Shown here in pieces: positions 27,717 through 36,736 of a stretch of DNA of 39,748 nucleotides (its first letter is position 1; every line of letters starts with the position of its first letter). A program made the translations under genes and the position numbers. The stretch is from Segatella oulorum JCM 14966. GTDB lineage: Bacteria; Bacteroidota; Bacteroidia; Bacteroidales; Bacteroidaceae. The DNA is taken from the NCBI RefSeq assembly GCF_000613785.1, contig NZ_BAJQ01000023.1, forward strand, positions 1 through 39,748, given 5' to 3'. The notes under the pieces were generated by a model. It did no database searches, was not told the DNA's origin, and was given only the letters and a program-made list of their open reading frames with translations.

Positions 27717-28402
27717 TTATGTTTTGCTTTTATAGGATAAAGTCTCGATGGATATAGCTTGGTAGGTTTTGATGGAAAGTTTGATGCGACAACCTCGAGG
27801 CAAATGTCGGATGGGAATACTGATATAACCATGGGTTGAATAGTATTCGGGCACACCACCTTGATGGTGATACAGCTGTAGGTGAACGGATTGCAGTTGA
27901 CTTCCATTCATGACGCTGTCCATTTCTACCATGGAGAGCTGCTGATGGCGGATGCCATTCTCTTGTTTCCCCGTCTTTAAAGCTAAGCCAATGTTAAGAT
28001 ATTGGCGGCGTGTGCTCAGCCAAGCGCTTTCAAAAACCACAGGTCGGTGTACAAAATGCCGAAGCGTTGGCGAGGAATATAGGGCAACACGGCGATAGGA
28101 ATGAGTTGATGGACGGCCGTGGTTGTCATGGATGAGGGCTGATGATAGAGCAAGGCACGATAAAGTGTGTCGTGCCTTGCAAGCCAAGGTGCGGTGAAAG
28201 ATGGGGCGAAACGTAGGGTGTCACCCGCATCGGTAACGGCAAATGCGATGGAATGTTGTTGTGCGGGTGCCTCAACAAAGTCAGCCCGCAGATAGGAAAA
28301 GCGCCCATCCCCATCGTCATAGCTGTTTTTTGAACAAGCTAAGAGCAGTGGCAAACACAGACTTATGGTTGCCACGAGCCCTGCTTTGTTAAGTTTCTGC
28401 AT
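27717..28402 (-). CDS. NigD-like lipoprotein, interrupted by one missing base
   Basis: A Bacteroidales lipoprotein of the NigD family; family function is not established. The start MQKLNKAGLVATISLCLPLL has a lipobox (LLLAC), then the NigD-like N-terminal part (SYDDGDGRFSYLRADFVEA). The C-terminal half is beta-rich. Two frames join if one C is restored at 28042-28043 (coding-strand GACCTG to GACCCTG), giving ILYTDPVVFESAWLSTRRQY; the repaired length is 228 residues, usual for the family. Its ATG lies one nucleotide after the acyltransferase stop, so they are cotranscribed. Confidence 0.75.
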
Positions 28403-28403
28403 C

Positions 28404-29603
28404 TTATTTGACGAAAGGAAGATGGTTGAACCACGATTTAAAACGCCCGTTTCCGTCGCGTGCCGCCATATAATTCTTGGCCGGATAAGCATATTGGCTG
28501 AGCATACAGAGGCGCAAGAACTTGTCGTCTTTGTTGTCAATCTCAATCTTTGCCAACTGGGTTCCCATATATTCCTCAAAGGCTTGCAGCTCCTCAGGCG
28601 TATATTCGTCAGTATAGAGACGCGTGTCTTGTATCAAATCAAGCGCAATGTAGTTGCAGGGATAGAGCCGATAGTTGCGGTGAATCTCGGTGTCAATGTG
28701 TGCAGCGATGGTGTCGAAGAGCTTGTTTTTCGGCATGTCTTCATCCACTGTAAGCAGCCATTTATCGATGCAAGGGGCGCAAACATAGTTGATGTGACCT
28801 TTATAACCGCGGATACCCGTGAGCATACTCTCAATGTCGTCGCCGTCACCTTTCTTCCAATAAGGCACATCCCGGCGCAGTTGGTACTCGCGTGCTTTGA
28901 GATAATCGCAGGGATCATACTCGTAGGAGATAGCCAACGGAACGATATGTAATTGCATGAGACGCTCGATGATGGAGCCTTCTCCGCCCATTGCCATCAT
29001 TTTCAGAATGGCAGGCTGGGTTAAATCATTCGAGTTTTTAGCGCGTCCTTGGCGTTGGGCAATCCAAACGTTTTCGTGTTTCTCGTTGATGGCATAGTGG
29101 ATGTATTCCGACATGCGCTTGCTGGCACGCAGCATCTCAACGGAATGAAGTGCGCGCTCTACGGTGAACGACTTGTTGACGCGCACCAAATCGTGCACCC
29201 AAGGCAATTTCAACAGGTTGTCACCAATGGCAATTTCGCACGTTGTGTCGAAACCAACGTCAATCAACAGTTTGTCTAACAGGGCAGAATCGAGCACGAT
29301 GTCGCGATGATTGCTCACAAAGGTGTAGCGATCTTTGATGTTGATGTTGGAGGCATCCATGTTGCATCCTAACGAGAGTTTGTGCACAAGTCCCTGTAAA
29401 AAGGGATAGCAGAAGGTTTTTTGAAACTCAAGATTGGTTTTACAAGCGTGCATCTTGGCCGCAATTTGCTCAAAAGGTACCTCCGGATAGAGATAGTTCA
29501 ACACTTGTTTGAATTGCTCATCTGCCAGCAACCGGTCATAAACGGCGGGCAACTCCTCCGGCTCAAAAGGCCGGATAGGATCAAATTCTGCGGGGATTTT
29601 CAT
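28404..29603 (-). CDS. acyltransferase, PlsC/GPAT-like
   Basis: A 399-residue enzyme with the active-site block FVSNHRDIVLDSALLDKLL (His-Asp dyad spaced by five residues rather than the usual four), ENVWIAQRQGRAKNSNDLTQ (the block III equivalent) and LHIVPLAISYEYDPCDYLKA. It probably acylates a glycerophosphate or lysophospholipid at the inner membrane; the exact acceptor cannot be read from sequence. It sits between ddl (11 nt upstream) and the NigD-like gene in one operon. Confidence 0.8.
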   Translation of the reverse strand: MKIPAEFDPIRPFEPEELPAVYDRLLADEQFKQVLNYLYPEVPFEQIAAKMHACKTNLEFQKTFCYPFLQGLVHKLSLGCNMDASNINIKDRYTFVSNHRDIVLDSALLDKLLIDVGFDTTCEIAIGDNLLKLPWVHDLVRVNKSFTVERALHSVEMLRASKRMSEYIHYAINEKHENVWIAQRQGRAKNSNDLTQPAILKMMAMGGEGSIIERLMQLHIVPLAISYEYDPCDYLKAREYQLRRDVPYWKKGDGDDIESMLTGIRGYKGHINYVCAPCIDKWLLTVDEDMPKNKLFDTIAAHIDTEIHRNYRLYPCNYIALDLIQDTRLYTDEYTPEELQAFEEYMGTQLAKIEIDNKDDKFLRLCMLSQYAYPAKNYMAARDGNGRFKSWFNHLPFVK

Positions 29604-29614
29604 AATGATGGGGT

Positions 29615-30610
29615 TTAAAACTGGTTCTCAACAATGTCGCTGAGCACGTCTTTGATATTCAAACCGGCAGCTTTTACTTGCTGAGGAATGAAACTTGTTG
29701 GGGTCATGCCCGGCGTTGTGTTGATCTCCAGCATGTTAATAACGTCGTTTCCTTGCTCGTCTTTCGAAATAATATAGTCAATGCGAATGATGCCATTGGC
29801 ATGAAGAATGTCATAGATGCGCGCGGTTTCAGCAGCCACTTTCGCAGCCGTTTCCTCGGATAAGCGGGCGGGAGTAATCTCGTCTACCTGGCCATTATAT
29901 TTCGCATCGTAATCAAAGAACTCGTTTTTCGTTACCACTTCCGTTGCCGGCAACACCACTTGCTTCCCTTTTGTTTTATAAACACCTTGCGAAATTTCCA
30001 TGCCTTGAAGGAATTGTTCTATCATCACCTCGTTGCTTTCCATGAAAGCTACACGCAAAGCCGGTGCCAATTGGTCGGCATTTTTCACTTTTGAAACACC
30101 GAAACTACTGCCGTCGGCCGCCGGTTTCACAAAACAAGGCATACCAATGCGGCGCGCAATGGCCTCCTCGTCATAGCGTTCTCCGCGACGGAGCAACACA
30201 CTGTTGCCCACATTTACGCCGAAACCACGCAGGTAGTTGTTGAGCACATATTTGTTAAACGTCATGGCTTCGACCAGCACACCACTGGTGGAATAGGGCA
30301 GATGTATCAAGTCGAAATAGCCTTGCATTACGCCATTCTCACCGGGTTGTCCGTGGATGGTGATATAGGCGTAGTCGAAAAACACGCGAAGACCGTCTTT
30401 TTGAAAAGAGAAATCGTTCTTGTCAATTTCGGCAATACCGCCGTTTTCGAGATTAACATGCCAGTCGGTGCCTTTCACATCAACAATAAACACATTGTAA
30501 CGCTGTTTGTCGAAAAACGAAAACAAGCCCTGTGCAGAGCGCATGGATACGTCATGTTCGGATGAATCTCCACCACAAACGATGGCAATATTTCTTTTAG
30601 AATTTTCCAT
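29615..30610 (-). CDS. ddl: D-alanine--D-alanine ligase
   Basis: An ATP-grasp enzyme that joins two D-Ala residues for peptidoglycan precursors. The N-terminus has VCGGDSSEHDVSMRSAQGLF, the ATP-grasp core GMPCFVKPAADGSSFGVSKV, and the C-terminus MLEINTTPGMTPTSFIPQQ (metal ligands Glu and Asn). The length of 331 is normal. It lies between the rluD-like gene (21 nt upstream) and the acyltransferase gene. Confidence 0.94.
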   Translation of the reverse strand: MENSKRNIAIVCGGDSSEHDVSMRSAQGLFSFFDKQRYNVFIVDVKGTDWHVNLENGGIAEIDKNDFSFQKDGLRVFFDYAYITIHGQPGENGVMQGYFDLIHLPYSTSGVLVEAMTFNKYVLNNYLRGFGVNVGNSVLLRRGERYDEEAIARRIGMPCFVKPAADGSSFGVSKVKNADQLAPALRVAFMESNEVMIEQFLQGMEISQGVYKTKGKQVVLPATEVVTKNEFFDYDAKYNGQVDEITPARLSEETAAKVAAETARIYDILHANGIIRIDYIISKDEQGNDVINMLEINTTPGMTPTSFIPQQVKAAGLNIKDVLSDIVENQF

Positions 30611-30631
30611 ATATAATGATGTTATGTTTCT

Positions 30632-31698
30632 TTATGCTGTAAAAGTGTCTTGCGTAGTGCCTGATAAATAGGCGCGCCACTTATCAATTAATGCCGAAAA
30701 ATCTGCCGGCCAATCCGAATCGAAGTCCATTTGCCGGCCTGTTGTGGGATGGATAAAGCCCAATGTCTTTGCATGTAGCGCCTGTCTCGGACAGACTTTG
30801 ATGCAGTTTTGAATAAAGGCTTTGTAAGAACTGCTGCGCTGTCCGCGAATTATCTCATCGCCGCCATAGGTGGCATCGGCAAAGAGTGGGTGCCAATGTG
30901 CTTCATGTGTGCACGAATTTGGTGCGTTCTGCCTGTCTCCAAGATACATTCTACCAATGTAACATAGCCAAAACGCTGCATCACACGGTAGTGAGTGATG
31001 GCCGTTTTGCCCACTTCGCTATCCAAAGGAAATATCTTCATGCGCAATCTGTTCTTGGGGTCGCGTGCAATATTGCCCTCTATGGTGCCTTCATCTTCCA
31101 CAAAATTACCCCAAACGAGGGCATGATAGCTGCGGTGGGTGGTCTTATTGAAAAACTGTTTGCCCAATTTCGACTTGGCATCGGCGGTCTTTGCTACGAC
31201 GATGAGCCCGCTGGTGTCTTTGTCTATGCGATGAACCAACCCCACATCCGGGTCGTTTGCATCAAATGTGGCCAAGTCTTTTAAATGCCAGGCCACGGCA
31301 TTGATGAGCGTACCCGTGAAATTTCCGGCACCGGGATGCACCACCATACCCACTTTTTTGTTGACAACCATGAGATCGTCATCTTCATAAACAATGTCTA
31401 AAGGGATGTCTTCGGCCACAATACTCGTGTCGTGTTTGGGCGTGTCGAGCATCAGAGTAATCACATCATGTGGTCTGATTTTATAGTTACTCTTCACCGC
31501 CTGCCCATTCACTTCAATGCAACCGGCATCGGCCGCCTGCTGTATTCGGTTACGACTTTGATAGGGATTTTTGTCCGTCAAGTATTTATCGATGCGCACA
31601 GGCGTCTGCCCTGCATCGACTTCTATCTTCCAATGCTCAAAACGTTGTGGCGTTTCGGTAGTCAATTCGTCATCTATGATTTCTTGTTCTTCAATCAT
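30632..31698 (-). CDS. RluA-family pseudouridine synthase, RluD-like, interrupted by one missing base
   Basis: A 355-residue rRNA or tRNA pseudouridine synthase. An S4 RNA-binding domain (about 35-95: VRIDKYLTDKNPYQSRNRIQ) precedes the catalytic domain with VGLVHRIDKDTSGLIVVAKT (the HRIDxxTSG motif containing the catalytic Asp) and LETGRTHQIRAHMKHIG. The frame breaks at about 30892: coding-strand ATTGGCACCC should be ATTGGCCACCC, giving MKHIGHPLFADATYGGDEII. RluD usually modifies 23S helix 69; the exact target is inferred. It follows the PASTA gene by 3 nt. Confidence 0.9.
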
Positions 31699-31701
31699 AC
31701 A

Positions 31702-32418
31702 CTACTCTTTAGGCGTTGTTTTGCTTGGATTTTCTTTGGTGCCTTCACCTCCCTTTGTAGGACTATCGGGAGCGGTTACCACCTCAAACTCATCCACATC
31801 TCCACCGGTTTCGTCAAGATGAGGCATGGCCGGGTCTACATAGTCCACTGAATCGTCGGCACTCCGCTCGCCATTTCCCACTTGAATAACCAACGTTGCC
31901 TCTACAGAAATCTTGTCGCCTGCGTTCACAGGACGGCCATTTACCAACACACCATACACCCAATCCTTCTCTCCTGCAATATATTTTGGTGTACCAAGTT
32001 TAAAGCCCATGGCGGTTAATTTTGCCATTGCCTCGCGCAAAGAACTGTTATCGATGATGTCGGGCAGTGTGATGGTTGGGGACAGAGGCGAATTGATGGT
32101 GACATAAATAATGTGTCCCGACTTCACTTTCTCGCCGGGAGCCAACGATTGTCCAAGGATATAATCGGCAGGAAGCGACTTCACATAGCCCGTATCTACC
32201 ACTTGAATTTCGAGTCCTAACTCGTGCACCAAGTGCTCTGCATCCGTTAAAGCTTTGTGTTTTAAGTCGGGAACGGGGATGGCCTCACCATGGTGTGTGT
32301 AGAAGTCGAGGCCGAACTTTACGCCAATGCCTAACACAGTGACAACCAAACCCATGATAAGAATATTCTTCCACAGATACCAACTGCTAAACTTTTTAAC
32401 GAATTCTGATGACTGCAT
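31702..32418 (-). CDS. PASTA-domain membrane protein
   Basis: A 238-residue protein with one N-terminal membrane helix (about 17-36), then PASTA repeats (AIPVPDLKHKALTDAEHLVH; a second unit with ITLPDIIDNSSLREAMAKLT) and an acidic, low-complexity Pro/Thr/Lys tail. PASTA domains bind peptidoglycan fragments; this protein lacks a kinase or penicillin-binding domain. It leads a long operon with rluD-like, ddl, acyltransferase, nigD-like and nuclease genes, consistent with a cell-wall sensing or scaffold role (inference). A consensus promoter precedes it. Confidence 0.88.
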   Translation of the reverse strand: MQSSEFVKKFSSWYLWKNILIMGLVVTVLGIGVKFGLDFYTHHGEAIPVPDLKHKALTDAEHLVHELGLEIQVVDTGYVKSLPADYILGQSLAPGEKVKSGHIIYVTINSPLSPTITLPDIIDNSSLREAMAKLTAMGFKLGTPKYIAGEKDWVYGVLVNGRPVNAGDKISVEATLVIQVGNGERSADDSVDYVDPAMPHLDETGGDVDEFEVVTAPDSPTKGGEGTKENPSKTTPKE

Positions 32419-32449
32419 TTGCCCGATTAACTTCGTTTTTCCTATGTTG

Positions 32450-32481
32450 CAAAGATAAGATAAATGGCTTAAACAACAAAA
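32450..32481 (-). promoter_or_regulatory. promoter of the PASTA-ddl operon
   Basis: Minus strand TTTTG (32481-32477), 19-nt spacer, TATCTTTG (32457-32450), 31 nt before the ATG. It is the only clear promoter seen for the six-gene operon down to 26136. Confidence 0.7.
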
Positions 32482-32492
32482 TAATTAAATGC

Positions 32493-32529
32493 AAAAAGCA
32501 GCAAAGAACAATGCACTTTGCTGCTTTTT
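32493..32529 (-). terminator. intrinsic terminator after rpmH
   Basis: A perfect 14-bp stem (32493-32506 with 32516-32529) and a 9-nt loop. The A-run at 32493-32497 gives TTTTT on the minus strand. It separates rpmH from the PASTA operon. Confidence 0.75.
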
Positions 32530-32555
32530 TGGGTCTATCATCAATCTCCTCGATG

Positions 32556-32711
32556 CTACTTGCCGTGATTTTCGTCAGAGACTGTTAATTTCTTTCTACC
32601 ATGAGCGCGACGTGAAGCTAACACACGGCGGCCATTCTTTGTTGCCATTCTCTCGCGGAAACCATGCTTGTTCACGCGACGGCGGTTGTGAGGCTGGAAT
32701 GTTCTTTTCAT
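32556..32711 (-). CDS. rpmH: 50S ribosomal protein L34
   Basis: A 51-residue basic protein on the minus strand, visible by translating this stretch: [20 protein letters not shown], then [21 protein letters not shown]. This is the complete bacterial L34 signature. The length is normal. Promoter and terminator flank it tightly, so it is a single-gene unit, divergent from efp. Confidence 0.95.
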   Translation of the reverse strand: MKRTFQPHNRRRVNKHGFRERMATKNGRRVLASRRAHGRKKLTVSDENHGK

Positions 32712-32800
32712 TTTCTTTCTTATTTATTTTGTTATTTATTGCAACGTATGAGCGCTCTTCGGTCGTGCCGGACCAGCGTTCGTTCCTCCTTTTTGGCTTG

Positions 32801-32831
32801 CAAAATTACTTATAATTTTCGAATTACCAAA
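32801..32831 (-). promoter_or_regulatory. promoter of rpmH
   Basis: Minus strand TTTG (32831-32828), 19-nt spacer, TAATTTTG (32808-32801), about 90 nt before the rpmH ATG. The resulting leader is fairly long and GC-rich in its middle (32745-32790). Confidence 0.65.
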
Positions 32832-32882
32832 GAACTAAGTGAATTTTAAGCATCTGGGCGACGATTTTCTATAAAAATATCG

Positions 32883-32890
32883 TAACTTTG
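32883..32890 (+). promoter_or_regulatory. -7 box of efp
   Basis: TAACTTTG 74 nt before the efp ATG, with no good TTTG at the expected distance upstream. Confidence 0.4.
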
Positions 32891-32964
32891 CAGGCCAAGA
32901 AGAGGGTGCAGAAATGGCACTTTAGCAACGCCAAAAGATTATCATAAATATCAATTATACAACA

Positions 32965-33531
32965 ATGATTAATTCACAAGAAATAAAAATCGGTACCTGC
33001 ATCCGTATGGATGGTGGTATTTGGAAGTGCATTGACTTTCAACATCGTAAGCCGGGTAAAGGGAACACGGTGATGAACACGAAATTAAAGAATGTTGCTG
33101 ACGGTCGTGTTTTGGAGCGAACATTCCAGGTTGGCTTTAAATTGGATGATGTTCGTGTGGAGCATCGCCCCTATCAATATCTCTATGAAGATGCAACAGG
33201 ACACATCTTTATGAATCAAGAGACATTCGAACAGATACCCATTAATCGCGAACAGATTACGGGTGTCGACTTCATGAAAGAGGGAGACGTGGTTGATGTG
33301 TGCACCGATACCACCGACGGAACCATTCTTTCGGCTGAGATGCCTGTGAAGACGACGCTCAAAATCATGCACAGTGAACCGGGGGTGAAAGGCAATACGG
33401 CAACGAATGCAACGAAGCCTGCCACTTTAGAGACTGGTGTTGAGGTGCGTGTACCTTTGTTTGTGAACGAAGGCGAGACCATTCAGGTCGACACACGCGA
33501 CGGAAGTTACCTCGGACGCGTCTCAGAATAA
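32965..33531 (+). CDS. efp: translation elongation factor P
   Basis: EF-P enters the E-site of ribosomes stalled at polyproline stretches. The 188-residue protein has the N-terminal KOW-like domain with the tip loop HRKPGKGNT (the modified-Lys region of E. coli EF-P), then two OB domains ending VEVRVPLFVNEGETIQVDTR. The length is normal. It is divergent from rpmH and ends at an intrinsic terminator. Confidence 0.95.
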   Translation: MINSQEIKIGTCIRMDGGIWKCIDFQHRKPGKGNTVMNTKLKNVADGRVLERTFQVGFKLDDVRVEHRPYQYLYEDATGHIFMNQETFEQIPINREQITGVDFMKEGDVVDVCTDTTDGTILSAEMPVKTTLKIMHSEPGVKGNTATNATKPATLETGVEVRVPLFVNEGETIQVDTRDGSYLGRVSE

Positions 33532-33540
33532 ATTAAATAC

Positions 33541-33586
33541 AAACCTACTTTTGTGCGCTATCTATCCGCACAAAAGTAGGTTTTTT
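33541..33586 (+). terminator. intrinsic terminator of efp
   Basis: A 17-bp perfect stem (33541-33557 with 33567-33583) with a 9-nt loop, ending in six T (33581-33586). Confidence 0.85.
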
Positions 33587-33608
33587 CATTTAAAATCCAT
33601 TCGTTGCT

Positions 33609-34658
33609 ATGAAATACTCCATCATTGTTCCCGTTTTTAATCGGCCGAATGAAGTTGAAGAACTTTTGGAAAGTTTGACAACACAGTTGCTTTCCGACTT
33701 CGAAGTGCTGATTGTTGAAGATGGTTCGCAAATCACTTGTGAAGCCGTTTGCAAGCGTTTTGCACAACAGCTTGATATCAAGTATTTCATGAAGCCCAAC
33801 AGTGGCCCTGGCATGAGTCGCAATTATGGTGCAGAGCGTGCGCAAGGCGACTATCTTTTGATTTTGGATAGCGATGTGGTCTTGCCGCCAGACTATCTCA
33901 AAGCCGTTGACGATGAATTGAAAAAAACATCCGCTGATGCGTTTGGCGGCCCCGACAGGGCACACGAATCGTTCACCGATACACAGAAAGCCATCTCTTA
34001 TTCGATGACCAGTTTCTTCACCACAGGCGGTATTCGCGGCGGGAAAAAGAAATTGGATAAATTCTATCCGCGCTCATTTAATATGGGTATCCGGCGCGAT
34101 GTCTATCAGCAATTAGGTGGTTTCAGCGACATGCGCTTTGGAGAAGACATCGACTTCAGCATCCGAATTTTCAAGGCCGGCTATCGTTGTCGTCTGTTTC
34201 CTACGGCATGGGTGTGGCATAAACGCCGCACAGACTTTCGCAAGTTTTGGCGGCAAGTCTACAACAGTGGCATCGCCCGCATCAACCTCTATATGAAATA
34301 CCCCGAGAGTCTGAAGTTCGTTCATGTGCTTCCTGCCGCTTTTACCTTTGCTTGTGCACAGTTTCTGCTGTTGATTCTCAACGGGCTTGTGCTGTATCTC
34401 TGTACCATGCCAGATTCCGTTTCCATCATAGGCATTCTGATGATGGTTTGTGGTCTCGCACCAATATCGCTGTATTCGCTCATCATTTTGATTGATTCTA
34501 CTCGGCAAAACCATAGCTTTAAGATTGGAATATGGAGCATTTTTGCAGCCTATATCCAGCTGATTGGTTATGGGTGTGGTTTTTTCGAAGCACTTTGGAA
34601 GCGCATCATCTTGCGGCGCGGCAGCTTCAATGCCTACGAAAAGACCTTTTATCAATAG
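33609..34658 (+). CDS. glycosyltransferase family 2 membrane protein
   Basis: A 349-residue enzyme with an N-terminal GT-A fold (MKYSIIVPVFNRPNEVEELL, LIVEDGS, LILDSDVVLPPDYLKAVDDE with the DxD-type metal site) and two or three C-terminal membrane helices (about 235-300: FTFACAQFLLLILNGLVLYL, IGILMMVCGLAPISLYSLII). It is likely a cell-surface polysaccharide or lipid glycosyltransferase; donor and acceptor are unknown. It begins 22 nt after the efp terminator and has no visible promoter of its own, so it may depend on read-through. Confidence 0.85.
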   Translation: MKYSIIVPVFNRPNEVEELLESLTTQLLSDFEVLIVEDGSQITCEAVCKRFAQQLDIKYFMKPNSGPGMSRNYGAERAQGDYLLILDSDVVLPPDYLKAVDDELKKTSADAFGGPDRAHESFTDTQKAISYSMTSFFTTGGIRGGKKKLDKFYPRSFNMGIRRDVYQQLGGFSDMRFGEDIDFSIRIFKAGYRCRLFPTAWVWHKRRTDFRKFWRQVYNSGIARINLYMKYPESLKFVHVLPAAFTFACAQFLLLILNGLVLYLCTMPDSVSIIGILMMVCGLAPISLYSLIILIDSTRQNHSFKIGIWSIFAAYIQLIGYGCGFFEALWKRIILRRGSFNAYEKTFYQ

Positions 34659-34694
34659 CCTTTCCCACCCTCTCTTTTCCACTCTTTACCGCAC

Positions 34695-35399
34695 ATGGAA
34701 GAAGCACACGAAAAACATTGCACCAGCATTGCGCATTGGGCCGAAGAAGATCGGCCGCGCGAGAAGCTCGAACGTCTTGGAGCTCAAGTACTGTCGAATG
34801 CCGAATTGCTGGCTATTCTCATCGGAAGTGGCACGTCTAACGAAAGCGCTGTCGCTCTGATGCAGCGCATCTTGAACGATTGCCACAACAATCTCAACAC
34901 ATTGGGCAAGCTCACCTGCCGGGAATTGCAGCGCTACAAAGGTGTCGGTCCGGCAAAGGCCATCACCATCTTAGCCGCGTGCGAGTTGGGCAAACGACGC
35001 GCTATGGAGAAGGCCGAGGAACGAAAGGCCTTGGATTCGGCGGCGGCCATCTACGAATACCTGCATCCACGCATGCAGGATCTTGATGTCGAAGAGGCAT
35101 GGGTACTGCTGCTCAATCAGCATTTCCGACTCATAAAGTCTCTTTGTATCAGCCATGGCGGCCTGAGCGAAACAGCTGTCGACGTGCGCATCATGTTGAA
35201 AGAAGCCTTGCTCTGCAATGCCACTGTGCTGGCTTTGGCTCACAATCATCCCAGCAACCATGCGCAACCCAGCTCGGCCGACGACCAGTTGACCCGTCGT
35301 GTGCAAGCCGCTTGCGAAACCATGCGCATCTATTTTCTCGACCATGTCATTGTCACCGACGGGCAATATTTCTCCTATCGTGAAGAGGGAAAATTATAA
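34695..35399 (+). CDS. radC: RadC family protein (JAB/MPN domain)
   Basis: A 234-residue protein with an N-terminal helix-hairpin-helix (LQRYKGVGPAKAITILAACE) and a C-terminal MPN+/JAMM domain with the metal motif AHNHPSNHAQPSSADDQLTR. The name comes from an E. coli allele; a direct repair role is disputed. The length is normal. It follows the glycosyltransferase gene by 36 nt and is convergent with the lpxH-like gene. Confidence 0.92.
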   Translation: MEEAHEKHCTSIAHWAEEDRPREKLERLGAQVLSNAELLAILIGSGTSNESAVALMQRILNDCHNNLNTLGKLTCRELQRYKGVGPAKAITILAACELGKRRAMEKAEERKALDSAAAIYEYLHPRMQDLDVEEAWVLLLNQHFRLIKSLCISHGGLSETAVDVRIMLKEALLCNATVLALAHNHPSNHAQPSSADDQLTRRVQAACETMRIYFLDHVIVTDGQYFSYREEGKL

Positions 35400-35401
35400 A
35401 A

Positions 35402-35431
35402 GCCCACCGCTTTTCAAACAAAGCAATGGGC
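35402..35431. terminator. possible terminator between radC and the lpxH-like gene
   Basis: GCCCA pairs with TGGGC and, after a 2-nt internal loop, GCTTT pairs with AAAGC. There is no T-run, so this is weak. Confidence 0.35.
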
Positions 35432-35454
35432 CGCAAGATGAAGTTAAGAAAATG

Positions 35455-36222
35455 TTAGAACTTTGATTCGCCCTCCACATATTGCCCTAACAGCAAATGT
35501 TCGCCATCGAAGACTGCATAGGTGAATTGCGAAATCCAATCACCCAAAATCAGCATGCGTGCCGTTTTGTTGATGGTTATATCCAATTCGATGTGGCGAT
35601 GGCCAAAAAGCAAATAATCAATGTCGGGATGGTTGCGCTGATACTCCTGTGCAAACCGCACCAAATATTCTTTTTCTTCGCCCATGAATGGCACCTCCTT
35701 GCCATCTATTCGTTTCAAGCGGCTGTGCTTCGCCCAGTTCAATCCCAAGGCCATGCCCCAGCGCGGATGCACAAAATTGAGCAGTCGTTGGCAGCAACGG
35801 TTGTGGAAAACACGTCGCAAGAAGCGAAACATAGGGTCGGGATCGCCCAAGCCATCGCCGTGTGCCAAATAGAAAATCTTACCGTAAAGCTCTGTCGTGA
35901 TGGGCGCTTTATGCACGATGACGCCACATTCCTTTTCTAAATAGCCATAGGTCCACACATCGTGGTTGCCCGTAAAAAAGTGCACTTCGACTCCATCGTC
36001 GGTCAGTTCGCTCAACTTGCCCAAAAAGCGCGTAAATCCTTTCGGCACCACGTAGCGATATTCGTCCCAGAAATCGAACATGTCGCCTAACAGATAAATC
36101 GCCGAGGCTTTCTCCTTAATACTGTCTAAGAAACGCACCAAACGACGTTCTTGCGTGCGAGCATGCGGAATGGCCAACGAACCTAAATGCGCATCGCTCA
36201 AGAAATAGATGTTCTTTTCCAT
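35455..36222 (-). CDS. UDP-2,3-diacylglucosamine pyrophosphatase, LpxH-like
   Basis: A 255-residue calcineurin-type metallophosphoesterase with the ordered metal motifs SDAHLGS (about 9), LLGDMFDFW (about 45), FFTGNHDVW (about 83) and LFGHRHIELD (about 205). This family makes lipid X in lipid A synthesis. It is probably cotranscribed with the MIP18-like gene 55 nt upstream. The assignment of substrate is from family resemblance. Confidence 0.88.
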   Translation of the reverse strand: MEKNIYFLSDAHLGSLAIPHARTQERRLVRFLDSIKEKASAIYLLGDMFDFWDEYRYVVPKGFTRFLGKLSELTDDGVEVHFFTGNHDVWTYGYLEKECGVIVHKAPITTELYGKIFYLAHGDGLGDPDPMFRFLRRVFHNRCCQRLLNFVHPRWGMALGLNWAKHSRLKRIDGKEVPFMGEEKEYLVRFAQEYQRNHPDIDYLLFGHRHIELDITINKTARMLILGDWISQFTYAVFDGEHLLLGQYVEGESKF

Positions 36223-36277
36223 GTAGATAAAGTTTAGTTACACGATAGCACCACCACAACTGCAAGCGGCGCCCCAT

Positions 36278-36598
36278 TCATTCAAATCCCAATTCCACGC
36301 GCGCTTCCTCCGTCATCATGCTTTGATCCCAAGCAGGTTCAAACACCAAGTTGACATTGGTTGCCGCAACGCCTTCAACACTATCAACCTTTGTGCGTAC
36401 ATCCTCTAAAATAAAGTCGGCTGCAGGACAGTTGGGTGCCGTGAAAGTCATGTCAAGATCCACGTTGCCATCGTCCTTTACATCAATCTTATAAATCATG
36501 CCCAAGTCCCAAATGTTGACCGGAATTTCGGGGTCGTAAACCGTTTTCAACACATCAACAATGCGTTCCTCAATCTTTGTCTTTTCCTCTTGTGTCAT
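36278..36598 (-). CDS. MIP18/DUF59 family Fe-S assembly factor, SufT-like
   Basis: A 106-residue protein of the MIP18/PaaD/DUF59 family, which helps assemble or target Fe-S clusters. It has VYDPEIPVNIWDLGMIYKID and the conserved cysteine in TFTAPNCPAADFI. I chose the ATG at 36598, which lies 22 nt from a consensus -7 box; an upstream extension to about 36712 would run through the promoter. It heads a two-gene unit with the lpxH-like gene. Confidence 0.88.
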   Translation of the reverse strand: MTQEEKTKIEERIVDVLKTVYDPEIPVNIWDLGMIYKIDVKDDGNVDLDMTFTAPNCPAADFILEDVRTKVDSVEGVAATNVNLVFEPAWDQSMMTEEARVELGFE

Positions 36599-36620
36599 AT
36601 TTTTGCTGTCGTTATCGTTG

Positions 36621-36650
36621 CAAAGATAGCAAATAATATGAAATAGCAAG
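36621..36650 (-). promoter_or_regulatory. promoter of the MIP18-like/lpxH-like unit
   Basis: Minus strand CTTG (36650-36647), 18-nt spacer, TATCTTTG (36628-36621). The -7 box is a perfect match; the -33 box is one base off. Confidence 0.55.
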
Positions 36651-36736
36651 AGCCACGCGCCATATTTTTGTCGCCCACCGTGCTGCCACCTGCATCTTGT
36701 TGTTTTCGGCATGCAGCCTATTATGAGCGCTTTTCA

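Noticed and set aside
5644..30892. Programmed frameshifts (as in dnaX or IS transposases) at the broken genes
   Set aside because: No slippery heptamer or downstream stem was evident, and each junction is fixed by one added base in ordinary coding sequence; sequence error is simpler.
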